Below are positions 8,126-17,045 of a stretch of 64,000 bases of DNA, one piece after another. The stretch is from Paracoccus pantotrophus (lineage in GTDB: Bacteria > Pseudomonadota > Alphaproteobacteria > Rhodobacterales > Rhodobacteraceae). Under the pieces are notes generated by a model that saw only the letters and a list, made by a program, of their open reading frames with translations, ran no database searches and was not told the DNA's origin. The translations under genes were made by a program, and so were the position numbers. Location: assembly GCF_008824185.1 (NCBI RefSeq), contig NZ_CP044423.1:757501-821500 (forward strand), in the 5' to 3' direction. The stretch's first letter is position 1, and each line of letters starts with the position of its first letter.

Positions 8126-9271
8126 TCACGCCTCATCCTGCTCCCCGATCCATGCCGGCGTGCTGCCGATCTCGGGGATCAGCAGCAGGGTTTCGGCGTT
8201 CATATGCTCGACCTCGGCCCGGCGCGCGTAGTGCTTCGCCATCTTCTCGGACAGGTGGCCCAGCATCGATTTCACCCGCTGGATGCCGCCGAACACCTCG
8301 GGGTTCCTGGCCACGGCATTGGCGATCTGGGTCGCGTTCGTGTGCCGCAGGCCGTGGAAGGTCGGTGCGAACGCCCCCTCCTCATATTTGTCCTTTCGAT
8401 CCGGTCTCAGCTTAAGGCGAATCAGTTCGGTTCGCCATGAAGCTCCGAAGCCGCTGCTCGTCCACGGCCGGCCGCGCGAGTTGGTCAGCAGCGGGCGGCG
8501 CGGATCCACGACGCCGGCCTTTCGGCGCCCGGCACGCTCCATGTCCAGGATCGACAGCACCACCGGGTGCAGCGGAATCGGCGTAGCGCTGCGGGTCTTG
8601 CCCTGCTGGAGATACCAGGTCCCGCCGTCAATCCGGCTGTCGCTCAGGCGCAGCACCACGTCGCCGCGCCGCTGGCCGGTGTAGATGGCGACCAGGGCGA
8701 CCTTGACGATCTCCCGCTTACCCTTTCCGATCAGCGTTTGCAGCGCATCCTCCGGCCAGGGCTCATAAGCCCCCTCGCTCTGCACGCGATCGATCCCGCT
8801 GCACGGGTTGGCATCGACAAAGCCGCGCGGCTTGCTCCATGCAAAAACAGCGCTGATATCGTCCAGTCGACGGTTGGCCGTGGCCGGTCGATCCGCGAGG
8901 CTGTCATAGAGCGCCTGCACATGGATCGGCCGGATCGCCCCGGCCTCGAAGCTGCCCCAGCGCGCTTCCATCAGCGCCAGCGCCAAATCGCGCATCGCCT
9001 TGGACTGTCTGGGCAGCGTCTTATACCGCTCGCTGTCCCGGTGCTGGCGAATCATGGCGGCGATGCCTGTCGGACTTTCGGCCTCGCCAGGTGCCGCACC
9101 AAACACCTTGCGGTGCGCATCGTCATATGCGGCGCGGTATTCGGCCGAGAACGGGTGCGGCAGCGGCGCCCGCTCCTCTTTGCCGTTACGCACCACCCTG
9201 AAATAGAAGAACTCCCGGCCGGCGCGAACCTTGCGCTGCACGTATTTTTCAAGCCTCAGTTCAGCCGCCAC
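8126..9271 (-). CDS. Tyrosine recombinase integrase
   Basis: 381 residues. The N-terminal arm and core-binding domains are followed by the catalytic domain with the family residues in order: Arg201 in TGQRRGD, Lys225 in QQGKT, His306 and Arg309 in HGLRH, His339 in GHLS, and Tyr348 in KHYARR. It catalyses integration and excision at the tRNA-Val core. Its stop codon is only three bases from the phage tRNA, which faces it convergently. Its start lies inside the excisionase gene, so the two are translationally coupled and the integrase is last in the leftward operon. Confidence 0.95.
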   Translation of the reverse strand: MAAELRLEKYVQRKVRAGREFFYFRVVRNGKEERAPLPHPFSAEYRAAYDDAHRKVFGAAPGEAESPTGIAAMIRQHRDSERYKTLPRQSKAMRDLALALMEARWGSFEAGAIRPIHVQALYDSLADRPATANRRLDDISAVFAWSKPRGFVDANPCSGIDRVQSEGAYEPWPEDALQTLIGKGKREIVKVALVAIYTGQRRGDVVLRLSDSRIDGGTWYLQQGKTRSATPIPLHPVVLSILDMERAGRRKAGVVDPRRPLLTNSRGRPWTSSGFGASWRTELIRLKLRPDRKDKYEEGAFAPTFHGLRHTNATQIANAVARNPEVFGGIQRVKSMLGHLSEKMAKHYARRAEVEHMNAETLLLIPEIGSTPAWIGEQDEA

Positions 9272-9533
9272 GGCTCGCCCTCAAGATCGGATCGTCATCG
9301 CCCTGATCCTCGGGGGCGATCCGCTTCTCAACTTCCGCCCATTTCCATCGCGAGGAAACCCCGATTTTCACCGGCCGGGGCAGGTGGCCTTTGCGCACCC
9401 ACTCCCACAGCGTGCTCTCGCTGATATCGAGCATCTCGCAAAGCGTCCTGGAGCCGACATAGGCTATGATGCGAGGCTCCAGGTTGGCGCGCTCGGGCAT
9501 TGTCGAGGGCTGGATGTGCTGGTGCTTACCCAC
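9261..9533 (-). CDS. AlpA/excisionase-like DNA-binding protein
   Basis: 90 residues with a winged-helix (MerR/AlpA type) core: VGSRTLCEMLDISESTLWEW, then a basic KGHLPRPVKIG turn. Small proteins of this type placed directly upstream of a phage integrase usually act as directionality factors (Xis) that bend the attachment DNA for excision. It overlaps both the integrase start and the end of the preceding gene, making a tight operon. The excisionase role is inferred from fold and position. Confidence 0.75.
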   Translation of the reverse strand: MGKHQHIQPSTMPERANLEPRIIAYVGSRTLCEMLDISESTLWEWVRKGHLPRPVKIGVSSRWKWAEVEKRIAPEDQGDDDPILRASRGG

Positions 9534-9873
9534 CTTTCGGCCCTTTCTTGTGCTGCCTCCTGTATTCGGCCACGGCTGCGTTATGTGCGAACAGCCCTTC
9601 CACGGGGATCAGGTGCTGGTTTTCCTTCGTGACGATGTAACCGGTTTTCTCAAAGGCATAGATCAGTTCCTCAGGAAGGCCCGCCTGTCGAAAGGCATTG
9701 ACCATCATCTTCGTCAGCACATCCTCATCCATGGGTTGCGGGGTATCTGCGTCGGGGTCGAACAGAATCGGGTCATCCGGCCCAGGTTCGCGGCCAAACT
9801 TCTCGATGAACGCCAATCGGCTTTCCTCCAGCGCGTCCTTCAGTCGCGGGGTAAGTGGGGTTTTCTTCGGCAT
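9526..9873 (-). CDS. Hypothetical phage protein
   Basis: 115 residues from the ATG at 9873, which follows GAGAGGAGG. An upstream start at 10008 is rejected because it lies deep in the methyltransferase gene. The product is acidic and helical, with a proline-rich start and a GREPGPDDPILFDPDAD loop; I recognise no family. Its start overlaps the methyltransferase stop by one base. Confidence 0.7.
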   Translation of the reverse strand: MPKKTPLTPRLKDALEESRLAFIEKFGREPGPDDPILFDPDADTPQPMDEDVLTKMMVNAFRQAGLPEELIYAFEKTGYIVTKENQHLIPVEGLFAHNAAVAEYRRQHKKGPKGG

Positions 9874-12047
9874 CACGCCATCCTCCTCTCTTCTTCGATT
9901 GCAATGTGCTGGCAGTTCGCGCCGACGATTGCGGCGGCGATGGGCGGGCAAACGCTGTTGCCGCAACACGAGACCTGCACGTCCTTGGCGAAGGCCTGCC
10001 AGCGCCACTCGCCGTCCTCGTCCTGGTGCCAGACGCCCTCGATCACATAGTCGTCGGGGAAGCCCTGGGCGCGGAACAGCTCGCGCGGGGTCAGCATCCG
10101 CATGCCGATGTCGATCACGACATAGGACGTGCCCTCGACCTCCAGCGTGACGAACTCGCCGCCGTCCCAGGCGCCGTGCTCGCGCAGGAACTCGGCCACC
10201 TGGCGGGCGCGGGCATGATGCTCGGGCGCGAAGGGCGGCGCGGCCAGCGCGGCCTGCATGTGCGCCATCCGGTCTTTGACTGTGATGGTGTGCATCGGCT
10301 CGTCCGTCCGCGCGCCGTCGCCGGTGCCGTAGTATTTGGCGAAGAACGCTGCGACCGGCGTCTGATGGCTGCCCGAGGCCGCGATGGTGCTGATTGGGTC
10401 GCGCAAATCGTGGCCAGCGTGCGCATCCATGCGCGGCCCGCCGTTCTGCTGCGCGAGGAAAGCCGCAACGGGATAGTGCTTCACCCCGCCCGCAACCACC
10501 GTGTTCAACGGCGCGCAGACATCCAGCGCCCGGGGCTTCTGCCCGGCTCGCTCACCATTGCCGACATGCACCATGGTCGCGGCGATCAGGCTGTTCTGGT
10601 CTTTCTTGCTGGCGCAGATCGTGTGGTGCGGATCGGTTGCCGGCCGGTTGCCGCCGCCCTGCTGGGCATAGGTCAGCACTGGGGCGATCAGGGCGTGCTG
10701 GATGCCGCCGACCGTGACGGTGCCGAGGGGATCGGCCAGCGGGTATTCCCGCCGCCCGCCACTGTCGCCGTGCGCGATACTGGCCAGATAGGGGGCGGTG
10801 AGCGTCAAGCCGGCGCCGCCGGCCGTGATTGTGTGGGTCGGCTCGTTTGCGCGCTGCCATGGCTTTTGGCTATTGCGCATCGTGGCCAGATAAGGCGCCA
10901 GCATCCCCAGTGGCGCGGCGCCGCCCGGTTTCTTGATCCAACTGTTGGCCGTGACCGTTGCCATGGGGTCGCGCAGGTCCTGGCCGGTCGCGCCGCCGTT
11001 GAAACGCTGGATGCTGGGCGCCAGCGTGGCCGTCGCGATGCAGGCGTCGGCCTTGGCGGTCACCGTCGCGAAAGGCTCATCCCCGCCGCGCGGCCTGCTT
11101 TGGCCGGCCCGGCCGCCGCAGCCGACAATGCTGGGAACGACAAGCGCGCTATGCCCGCCGCCGGCAAGGACGGTCGGATGCGGCGCGTCTACTGGCCGGT
11201 CCCGCCGATCCGTCCCCTTGAGGTTGACCAAGAACGGCGATTCCGCCTCGATCACGTAACGCCCCATGCCGCGCGCCACGCGTGCCAGCGTGTTCTTCGC
11301 CAGCGGCCTGACGGCACGCAGGCCGTGCTTGGCCATGATCTCGGGCCCGGTGTCGAAGATGCTGGGGCACGGCAGGGACCAGTCGATGCAGGTATGCGCG
11401 CCGACCCAAGGCAGCAGCTTGCCCTTGCGAACCTCTTTCGACTTCGGGTCGCCGTGCGTGGGCTTCGGCCAGACGATGGGGCGGCCGTCGCGGCGCGCAA
11501 TCAGGAACCAGCGCTTGCGGATCGTCGGGGCGCCATAGTCGCAGGCGCGCAACTCCTTCCACTGGACCTTGTATCCGGCCTTCCGCAGCCGCTTCAGCCA
11601 GAGGTCGAAGGTGACGCCAGCCAGTTCCTTGATCGGCTGGCCATCATTGTCGAGCGGCCCCCAGGTCACGAACTCCTCGACGTTCTCCATGCAGATCACG
11701 TCGGGCTTGGCGTCCTCGGCCCATTTGACCACGACCCATGCCAGGTCGCGGATATTGCGGTCGCGGGGCGCGCCGCCCTTGGCCTTCGAGAAATGCTTGC
11801 AGTCCGGGCTGGCCCAAAGCAGGCCGACATGCCGGCCCTTGGTGACGCTGAGCGGGTCCACGTCCCAGATATTGCTGTCCAGATGCAGTGTCTCGGGGTG
11901 ATTGGCCGCGTGCAGCGCCAGCGCCTTCTCGGAATGGTTGATGGCCACGTCGGGCGACCGGCCAAGGGCCATCTCGATCCCGGCCGAGGCGCCGCCGCCG
12001 CCGGCGAAGCTGTCGATGATCAGGGGGAAGTGCGGTTGGAAGGTCAT
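9873..12047 (-). CDS. Phage C5-cytosine DNA methyltransferase with repeated central region
   Basis: 724 residues from the ATG at 12047, preceded by GGGAGGATC. Dcm-type motifs appear in order: SAM-binding SFAGGGGASAG (13-23), catalytic loop PDC with Cys83 (Pro-Asp-Cys rather than Pro-Pro-Cys), ENV at 121-123, the QWKELRACDYGAPTIRKR region (motif VIII), PRELFRAQGFP (motif IX) and CGNSVCPP (motif X). Between VIII and IX lie nine degenerate repeats of 33-42 residues, each built on (D/E)P-x-x-T-(V/I)-x-(A/V). The enzyme methylates cytosine, probably shielding phage DNA from restriction or marking it for regulation. No cognate nuclease gene is adjacent. Confidence 0.92.
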   Translation of the reverse strand: MTFQPHFPLIIDSFAGGGGASAGIEMALGRSPDVAINHSEKALALHAANHPETLHLDSNIWDVDPLSVTKGRHVGLLWASPDCKHFSKAKGGAPRDRNIRDLAWVVVKWAEDAKPDVICMENVEEFVTWGPLDNDGQPIKELAGVTFDLWLKRLRKAGYKVQWKELRACDYGAPTIRKRWFLIARRDGRPIVWPKPTHGDPKSKEVRKGKLLPWVGAHTCIDWSLPCPSIFDTGPEIMAKHGLRAVRPLAKNTLARVARGMGRYVIEAESPFLVNLKGTDRRDRPVDAPHPTVLAGGGHSALVVPSIVGCGGRAGQSRPRGGDEPFATVTAKADACIATATLAPSIQRFNGGATGQDLRDPMATVTANSWIKKPGGAAPLGMLAPYLATMRNSQKPWQRANEPTHTITAGGAGLTLTAPYLASIAHGDSGGRREYPLADPLGTVTVGGIQHALIAPVLTYAQQGGGNRPATDPHHTICASKKDQNSLIAATMVHVGNGERAGQKPRALDVCAPLNTVVAGGVKHYPVAAFLAQQNGGPRMDAHAGHDLRDPISTIAASGSHQTPVAAFFAKYYGTGDGARTDEPMHTITVKDRMAHMQAALAAPPFAPEHHARARQVAEFLREHGAWDGGEFVTLEVEGTSYVVIDIGMRMLTPRELFRAQGFPDDYVIEGVWHQDEDGEWRWQAFAKDVQVSCCGNSVCPPIAAAIVGANCQHIAIEEERRMA

Positions 12048-12202
12048 GTCCGATCCTCCCCCGGCTTCTCGCCCTCGGCAGTAGGCAAAAACCCCGTGCC
12101 GCGCAGCCATTCCCATTCATCGTCGGTGCCGAGGTATTCGACCCATTCGCCCTCGCCGCGGAACTGGCCTGGGCCGGGTTGCTTGATCCAGCGATCAGTC
12201 AT
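12044..12202 (-). CDS. Small acidic hypothetical protein
   Basis: 52 residues, rich in Trp, Glu and Gly, with no recognised domain. It overlaps the methyltransferase start through ATGA and is itself overlapped by the end of the preceding gene, the pattern of a genuine member of this compressed operon. Confidence 0.6.
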   Translation of the reverse strand: MTDRWIKQPGPGQFRGEGEWVEYLGTDDEWEWLRGTGFLPTAEGEKPGEDRT

Positions 12203-12540
12203 CGGTCGGGCTCCTGCGCCTCGGGCTGCCGCGAGAGGCCGTCACGTTCGCCAGCCTCATACCCCGCGCTGAACGCGGCGCACTCGGCCATCTCGGCGCT
12301 GCGATCGCCAACGAATGCCAGAAGATGCCGGACAGCGGTCCTTACAGCATCTTCGTCGGCTGCGGACAGTTCTCTACCCCCGTAGCATTCGGTCTCGATC
12401 CTGACGATCTGCTCGCCGCCCGTTTCGACGGTCACCGCCCAATGCGGATGTTGCGCCAGCCGCGCTCGCCGCGGCGCCTCCTCGGCCGGTCCCTGCCAGG
12501 TGCTGCGGCCGATCTCGACGGATACGATGGGGCTGGTCAT
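12199..12540 (-). CDS. Hypothetical phage protein
   Basis: 113 residues. The first 45 look like a short beta-rich segment (SPIVSVEIGRSTW, HWAVTVETGGEQIVRIET) and the rest is helical and charged, ending EAQEPDR. No known family. It has four-base ATGA-type overlaps with both neighbours. Confidence 0.65.
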   Translation of the reverse strand: MTSPIVSVEIGRSTWQGPAEEAPRRARLAQHPHWAVTVETGGEQIVRIETECYGGRELSAADEDAVRTAVRHLLAFVGDRSAEMAECAAFSAGYEAGERDGLSRQPEAQEPDR

Positions 12541-12956
12541 GCGTCACCGCCTTCCGCGGCTTTCGCCCAGGCTGCGATCTCGGGCTTATCGCTGCCGCTG
12601 AACCGCCACGGCATCGGGGACAGCTGATGGGCAACCTGCCATTCGTCGATCGCAGCCCGGACGCGGGCCTGCAGATCGAGGTTGACCGCTGGATCGAAAT
12701 ACAGGATCGGATCGCCATCTTCGTTGCAGAGGTCATACAGGCTTTCCTCGGCCGCCTCGAAGAACTCGCCCTGATCGAAATGCTGCGACACGCGGACCGG
12801 CACTTTCGCAGCCTGCATGATCAGCCGATGCCCACAGGCTTTGGCCTCTGCTTCAGCCTCATCGCGGGTGGCATAAGGCCCACCGGCCCAGACCTCATCG
12901 TCATTCGAGGAATACCAGGCGGTCTCGGGGGCGGTCAGTTGTTCGATGGTTTTCAT
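12537..12956 (-). CDS. Hypothetical phage protein
   Basis: 139 residues, soluble and acidic. The N-terminal AWYSSNDDEVWAGGPYATRD stretch and an ILYFDP segment are the most distinctive parts; I cannot assign a function. It overlaps the helicase-methyltransferase gene by four bases and lies between two DNA-modification genes, so a DNA-metabolism accessory role is possible but unproven. Confidence 0.65.
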   Translation of the reverse strand: MKTIEQLTAPETAWYSSNDDEVWAGGPYATRDEAEAEAKACGHRLIMQAAKVPVRVSQHFDQGEFFEAAEESLYDLCNEDGDPILYFDPAVNLDLQARVRAAIDEWQVAHQLSPMPWRFSGSDKPEIAAWAKAAEGGDA

Positions 12957-15598
12957 GCGGTCCTCCGCAGCTTCTGGTTTTCGGGTTGATCGGCATCAAG
13001 GAGGTCGAAGAGGCTGGGCATGCCGGCCTCGCGCGAGGCGGCCTCGACGTATTTGCAGCCGTCGAGCCAATAGCCCTTGTTCAGTTCGACCCCGATGCCC
13101 TTGCGCCCGAGCTTCACGGCGCGGAAAGGCACGGTCATGAGCCCGCCGAACGGGTCGTAGACCCACTCGCCCGGCTCGGTGTATTGCGCGATGGCCCGGT
13201 CGACGATGTCGTATTGCAGCGGGCACAGGTGCATCTCGTTGCCCTTGCGCGCCTGCTCGGCGTTGATGGTCATCATGCGCGCGACATCGGTCCACACGTC
13301 GGGATGTGCGCTGTGCGGCGGCAGCAGCATGAAGGTCGGCGGCAGCCGGCCCTTCTTCTCCAGCGCCTCGCCTATCCGGACGTGATGCTCGAAATCGTAA
13401 ACCTGCTGGAGGTTGTAGGCTTTCCAGACCTTGTAGACCTGGTCGGCGTCCAGCCCCTCCAGTTCCTCGGGCAGCAGGGTCCGGTCGCCGTTCGACCGCA
13501 TGTAGCCGTGGGCATCGATCTGCCAGCGGGCGCGGCTATAGCCGCCCTCGTTGCGCCAGTCCTTGGCTTCCGGGTCCCATTCCTTCTTGGCCTTCTTCAC
13601 CGGCCGGTCGGCGTAGCCGTTGCTGGTGTCGCTGGGCGGCCGGCGGAAGATCAGCAGGTATTCCGGCACGCCGCAGCCCATGCGGCTGCCGTCCTTGCAC
13701 TGTTCCGACCAGCCCAGGCGATGGGTCTGCTTGTTCTCGCGCACCACGTCCGTCGTGATGGTCTTCATGCCGAGATAGGCCCAGCCGTGGCGCTGGAACT
13801 CGTGCACGCAATCCATGTGCAGGGTCGAGAGGGTCTGGAAGCCGAAGCCGTTGATACCGCCGGGGATGATCCGGTCCTTGACGTGGATCGCGCAGATCCG
13901 GCCCGGCTCCAGCACGCGCAGCAGCTCGGGGATCAGGAACCCCATCTGCTGCCAGAAATGCGGATCGTCGTCGGTATGGCCGAAATCCGCATAGTTCGGG
14001 CTGTATTCGTATTGGGTGCTGAACGGGATCGACGTGACGATCAGCTGCACCGAGGCGTCAGCCATGCTGCGGGTCTCGGCCACGCAATCGTTGTGCACGC
14101 AGCGATAGTCGGGGCCCGAGGCCTCGACTCGCTCGACGCCCAGGGCGCGGACAAGCGCCTGCTGCATCGCGACCTCGGACAGGCCGAATTCCTTGATGAT
14201 GTCGATCATCTTGCTCACCATCTCCTCGTGCTGACGCCATTTGCGCTCGAGGCTGCGGCGCACCTCGCGCTCGGCCTCGGTGTAGATCAGGTCGAGCCGC
14301 ACGCTGTCCGCGGTCTGGCCGAAGCGCCGCAGGCGGTGGACTGCCTGGATAAAATCGTTGAACTTGAAGCCGATCCCGAGGAACACCGACCAGGCGCAAT
14401 GCCGCTGCAGGTTGGTGCCCGAGCCGAGCATCACCGGCTTGGCGCCCAGTTCCCGCACCCGGCCGTCGGCGAAATCGCCGATCAGCTCCTCGCGCTGATC
14501 GAGGTCTTGCGAACCATACACGGTGGCGATGGTCGGGATCGCCTTCTCCAGCGCCGCGCGCTCGGCCTCGAGGTCGTGCCAGATGATCCGGTGCGCGGCC
14601 GGGTCCTCGGCCCGGATCTCCATCATCTTCTCGACCCGCGCCGGCAGGCTCTCGCGCTTTTCGCGCGCCGCGGCCGAGAGGTCCGCCGTCGCGTCCTTGA
14701 ACATGCGCTTCTGGCCGCTCTTCTCGATGGCGGAGCCGGCCAGGTGATCGACCGGCAGCTCGTGCCAGCGCACGTCGAGCGGCGGCAGGTCATAGCCCTC
14801 GTCCGAAAACGACGGGTCCAGATCGCTGGGCTTGGTGACGAACAGCGCCCAGGATGCGACCCACAGCCAGAACTCGCGTTCCTTGTGCTGCATCAGGGTC
14901 AGCTGGTCGGCCTTTTCCGAGTTGCGTTTGAAGAACCGGGTCTTGGCCTGGCCGATATCCATCACGTCGAGGAAGCCGGCATAGGACAGCAACTCGATAT
15001 AATCGTTCGGGCTGGGCGTGGCGGTGGCAACGAAGCGATACGGCACGCCGGCGGTCTTGACCCTGTTCGACTGGTCGCGCCGGTCGTCGCCGGCAAAGAG
15101 CGCCATGAACTCGCGGAAGGTCTTGGTGCCGCCGAACCCGCGCAGGATCGCCGCCTCGTCGAGGCTGACGCCGATGAACGGATCGGGGGCGACCTTGCCC
15201 TCGCGCACCGATTCGTAATTGGTCAGGTAGATGCCCGGGCCGTCCACCTTGTCGGTGTCGCGGATGAATTTCAGGTCCACGGCATAGCTGCCACGGAACC
15301 GCTCCTGCGCCTCGCGCATGAACTCGCGGCGGACCCCGAGCGGGGCGGTGATCAGCGTCGGCTGGCCCGTCGTCTCGGTCAGAACGCGCATCGCCTCCAG
15401 CTGCGTCGCGGTCTTGTGCAGGCCGAAGTTGGCGAACCAGGCGCGACGGCCACCCTGCAGGCCCCAGCTCACCATGCGGCGGGTATGGGGTTTCAGCGCC
15501 GGGTTCAGCGTCGCCTCATCCACCTGCATGCCGCCAAAACGTGGCGCGATGGCGGCCTTGGCGCGCAGAAACTCGTCATAGGAGGGCTGCTGTCTCAT
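12953..15598 (-). CDS. SF2 helicase fused to a DNA amino-methyltransferase
   Basis: 881 residues. The N-terminal half has SNF2-like helicase motifs: Walker A-type FGLHKT (58-63), DEAA (147-150) in place of DEAH, FVATATPSP (motif III, 189-197), and the C-terminal VHRLRRFGQT (motif VI, 420-429). The C-terminal half resembles N6-adenine/N4-cytosine methyltransferases in permuted (beta-class) order: motif IV-like TSIPF at 522-526, where S/D/N-P-P-Y/F is usual, then DPFGG (815-819) and GIGVEL for SAM binding. The insert between them (about 290 residues) may hold the target-recognition domain. It could modify phage DNA as it is unwound. The first catalytic Pro is replaced by Ile, so activity is uncertain. 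Confidence 0.85.
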   Translation of the reverse strand: MRQQPSYDEFLRAKAAIAPRFGGMQVDEATLNPALKPHTRRMVSWGLQGGRRAWFANFGLHKTATQLEAMRVLTETTGQPTLITAPLGVRREFMREAQERFRGSYAVDLKFIRDTDKVDGPGIYLTNYESVREGKVAPDPFIGVSLDEAAILRGFGGTKTFREFMALFAGDDRRDQSNRVKTAGVPYRFVATATPSPNDYIELLSYAGFLDVMDIGQAKTRFFKRNSEKADQLTLMQHKEREFWLWVASWALFVTKPSDLDPSFSDEGYDLPPLDVRWHELPVDHLAGSAIEKSGQKRMFKDATADLSAAAREKRESLPARVEKMMEIRAEDPAAHRIIWHDLEAERAALEKAIPTIATVYGSQDLDQREELIGDFADGRVRELGAKPVMLGSGTNLQRHCAWSVFLGIGFKFNDFIQAVHRLRRFGQTADSVRLDLIYTEAEREVRRSLERKWRQHEEMVSKMIDIIKEFGLSEVAMQQALVRALGVERVEASGPDYRCVHNDCVAETRSMADASVQLIVTSIPFSTQYEYSPNYADFGHTDDDPHFWQQMGFLIPELLRVLEPGRICAIHVKDRIIPGGINGFGFQTLSTLHMDCVHEFQRHGWAYLGMKTITTDVVRENKQTHRLGWSEQCKDGSRMGCGVPEYLLIFRRPPSDTSNGYADRPVKKAKKEWDPEAKDWRNEGGYSRARWQIDAHGYMRSNGDRTLLPEELEGLDADQVYKVWKAYNLQQVYDFEHHVRIGEALEKKGRLPPTFMLLPPHSAHPDVWTDVARMMTINAEQARKGNEMHLCPLQYDIVDRAIAQYTEPGEWVYDPFGGLMTVPFRAVKLGRKGIGVELNKGYWLDGCKYVEAASREAGMPSLFDLLDADQPENQKLRRTA

Positions 15599-15602
15599 CG
15601 CC

Positions 15603-16718
15603 TCACATCCTCAACGGCATGAGGACGACGGTCAGGTCGGGATCCTCGGTCAGAAGAAGGGCGGCGTCGCGCGAGGTGCTGGCTTCGATGCGCACGGTGC
15701 CAAAGTTCTGCACCGCCTCGCGAACATAGCTCTGGTTGAAGCCGATGCTGAAATCGCCGTCGGCCTCAATCCTGGCCTCGACTTCCGGTCCGAAGGAGAC
15801 GGACGACAGGCTGGCTATGCGATTCTCCAGGTCAAACTTGATGCCATCGCGGACGTGGCGGAACACGTTGGGGTTCGGAAAGCGCCGCAGCAGCGCGCGG
15901 TTGATGACGGCATGCCCGCGCATTGCGCTGCGAACCGGGATCACCCGCGTGTAATCGGGATAGGTGCCGTCGATGCATTTGGCGAACAGCGTCCAGCCGC
16001 TGCCGACAAGCCGCATGGCCGGCTTGGTCGATCCGCCGACGCGAATGTGCCGGTTGCCGCCGGCGGTCAGAAGGCTGCGCAGTGCCGCGACCGAGTGGCG
16101 CGGGAAGATCAGATCGGGCAGAGGCCAGTCGGCATCGGTCTGATACAGGGCCAGCCGATGGCCATCCGTCGCGGCCCCCGCCAACCGCCTGTCGCGGCCG
16201 TGCATGTAGATGCCGTTCAGGTAATAGCGCGTCTCTTCGGTCGAAATCGCCCAGCGGACGCTGTCGATCATCTTGGCCAGCGCGGTTTCGGGCACGTCGG
16301 ACCAGATCATGCCGTCGGTGCCGGGCTCGGCCGGCCAGTCGGCCGCATCGATCAGCAGCCGCAGCCGGATCGTGGTCGGGCCGATCCGCATGGTCACGAT
16401 ATCGGCGGCCCGGTCGATGCTGATGCTGTCACTCGTCTCGGCGCCGACCAGCAGGGCGCGCAGCACGAAAGCGTCCAGCAGGAACGGATCGGCCGCCGCG
16501 CAGGTGGCATCGCAGTCGACCGTCAGCCAACTGTCGAGGTCGGTGGCCTCGATCTCCAGCAGGCCGTCGCGCGGGGTGATCCGCAGGCAGCTGAGGACCG
16601 GGATGGTGTTGCGCCGCTGGACAATCGAGGCGGCGGCGATCACCGCGCGGCGCAGAGCCGCGACGGTGCAGGTGATCCCGGCCGTGGCGGCGGGCTTGAT
16701 GGGCTCCATCAGGGTCAT
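15603..16718 (-). CDS. Phage-encoded DNA polymerase III beta sliding clamp homologue
   Basis: 371 residues from the ATG at 16718. A TTG at 16730 in frame is part of the TTGAGG ribosome site and is not the start. DnaN hallmarks are present across the expected three-domain length: VQRRNTIPVLSCLRI and EATDLD in domain 1, YYLNGIYMH and AATDGHRLALY in domain 2, YPDYTRVIP in domain 3, and the C-terminal VVLMPLRM. The clamp encircles DNA and tethers polymerases and repair enzymes. It lies just upstream of the helicase-methyltransferase in the PL operon. A phage clamp could redirect host Pol III to the phage origin. Confidence 0.88.
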   Translation of the reverse strand: MTLMEPIKPAATAGITCTVAALRRAVIAAASIVQRRNTIPVLSCLRITPRDGLLEIEATDLDSWLTVDCDATCAAADPFLLDAFVLRALLVGAETSDSISIDRAADIVTMRIGPTTIRLRLLIDAADWPAEPGTDGMIWSDVPETALAKMIDSVRWAISTEETRYYLNGIYMHGRDRRLAGAATDGHRLALYQTDADWPLPDLIFPRHSVAALRSLLTAGGNRHIRVGGSTKPAMRLVGSGWTLFAKCIDGTYPDYTRVIPVRSAMRGHAVINRALLRRFPNPNVFRHVRDGIKFDLENRIASLSSVSFGPEVEARIEADGDFSIGFNQSYVREAVQNFGTVRIEASTSRDAALLLTEDPDLTVVLMPLRM

Positions 16719-16847
16719 GGGTGGCCTCAAGAACTTTGGCCGAACCGGCCGTATTGCAGAAAAGAGCCCCCGGCCCGAGCAGAAGCCGGGGGCCAGTGAT
16801 GCCCGGCAGGACAGGCGAGCGACCGGCGGGCAGGGAACTTGGGAGAA

Positions 16848-17045
16848 CTAGAGTTTTTTGTTGCCCGGATGCCGCTCGGCGGCGTCCAGAAGGTCTCTGA
16901 TTTCAAAGGCCAAGGGCATATTGCCGATGGCCGGAACCTCGGCCAGGACGCGCTTGTGCAGGGCGAGCGCGCGCAGGTAATTCGCCATCATCTCTGGCAT
17001 GCCGCCCGCAAAGTCGCGCGACATGAGTTCCACGGGATGGCTCAT
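16848..17045 (-). CDS. Small hypothetical phage protein
   Basis: 65 residues from the ATG at 17045, preceded by GGAGGGGGCGAG. Helical, with LMSRDFAGGMPEMMANYLRA and RDLLDAAERHPG segments; no family recognised. The longer reading from 17309 is rejected because it covers the neighbour's membrane protein in another frame. About 130 bases separate it from the clamp gene. Confidence 0.65.
   Translation of the reverse strand: MSHPVELMSRDFAGGMPEMMANYLRALALHKRVLAEVPAIGNMPLAFEIRDLLDAAERHPGNKKL

Noticed and set aside
16719..16730. Start of the clamp gene at the TTG at 16730
   Set aside because: The bases TTGAGG are better read as the ribosome site for the ATG at 16718.
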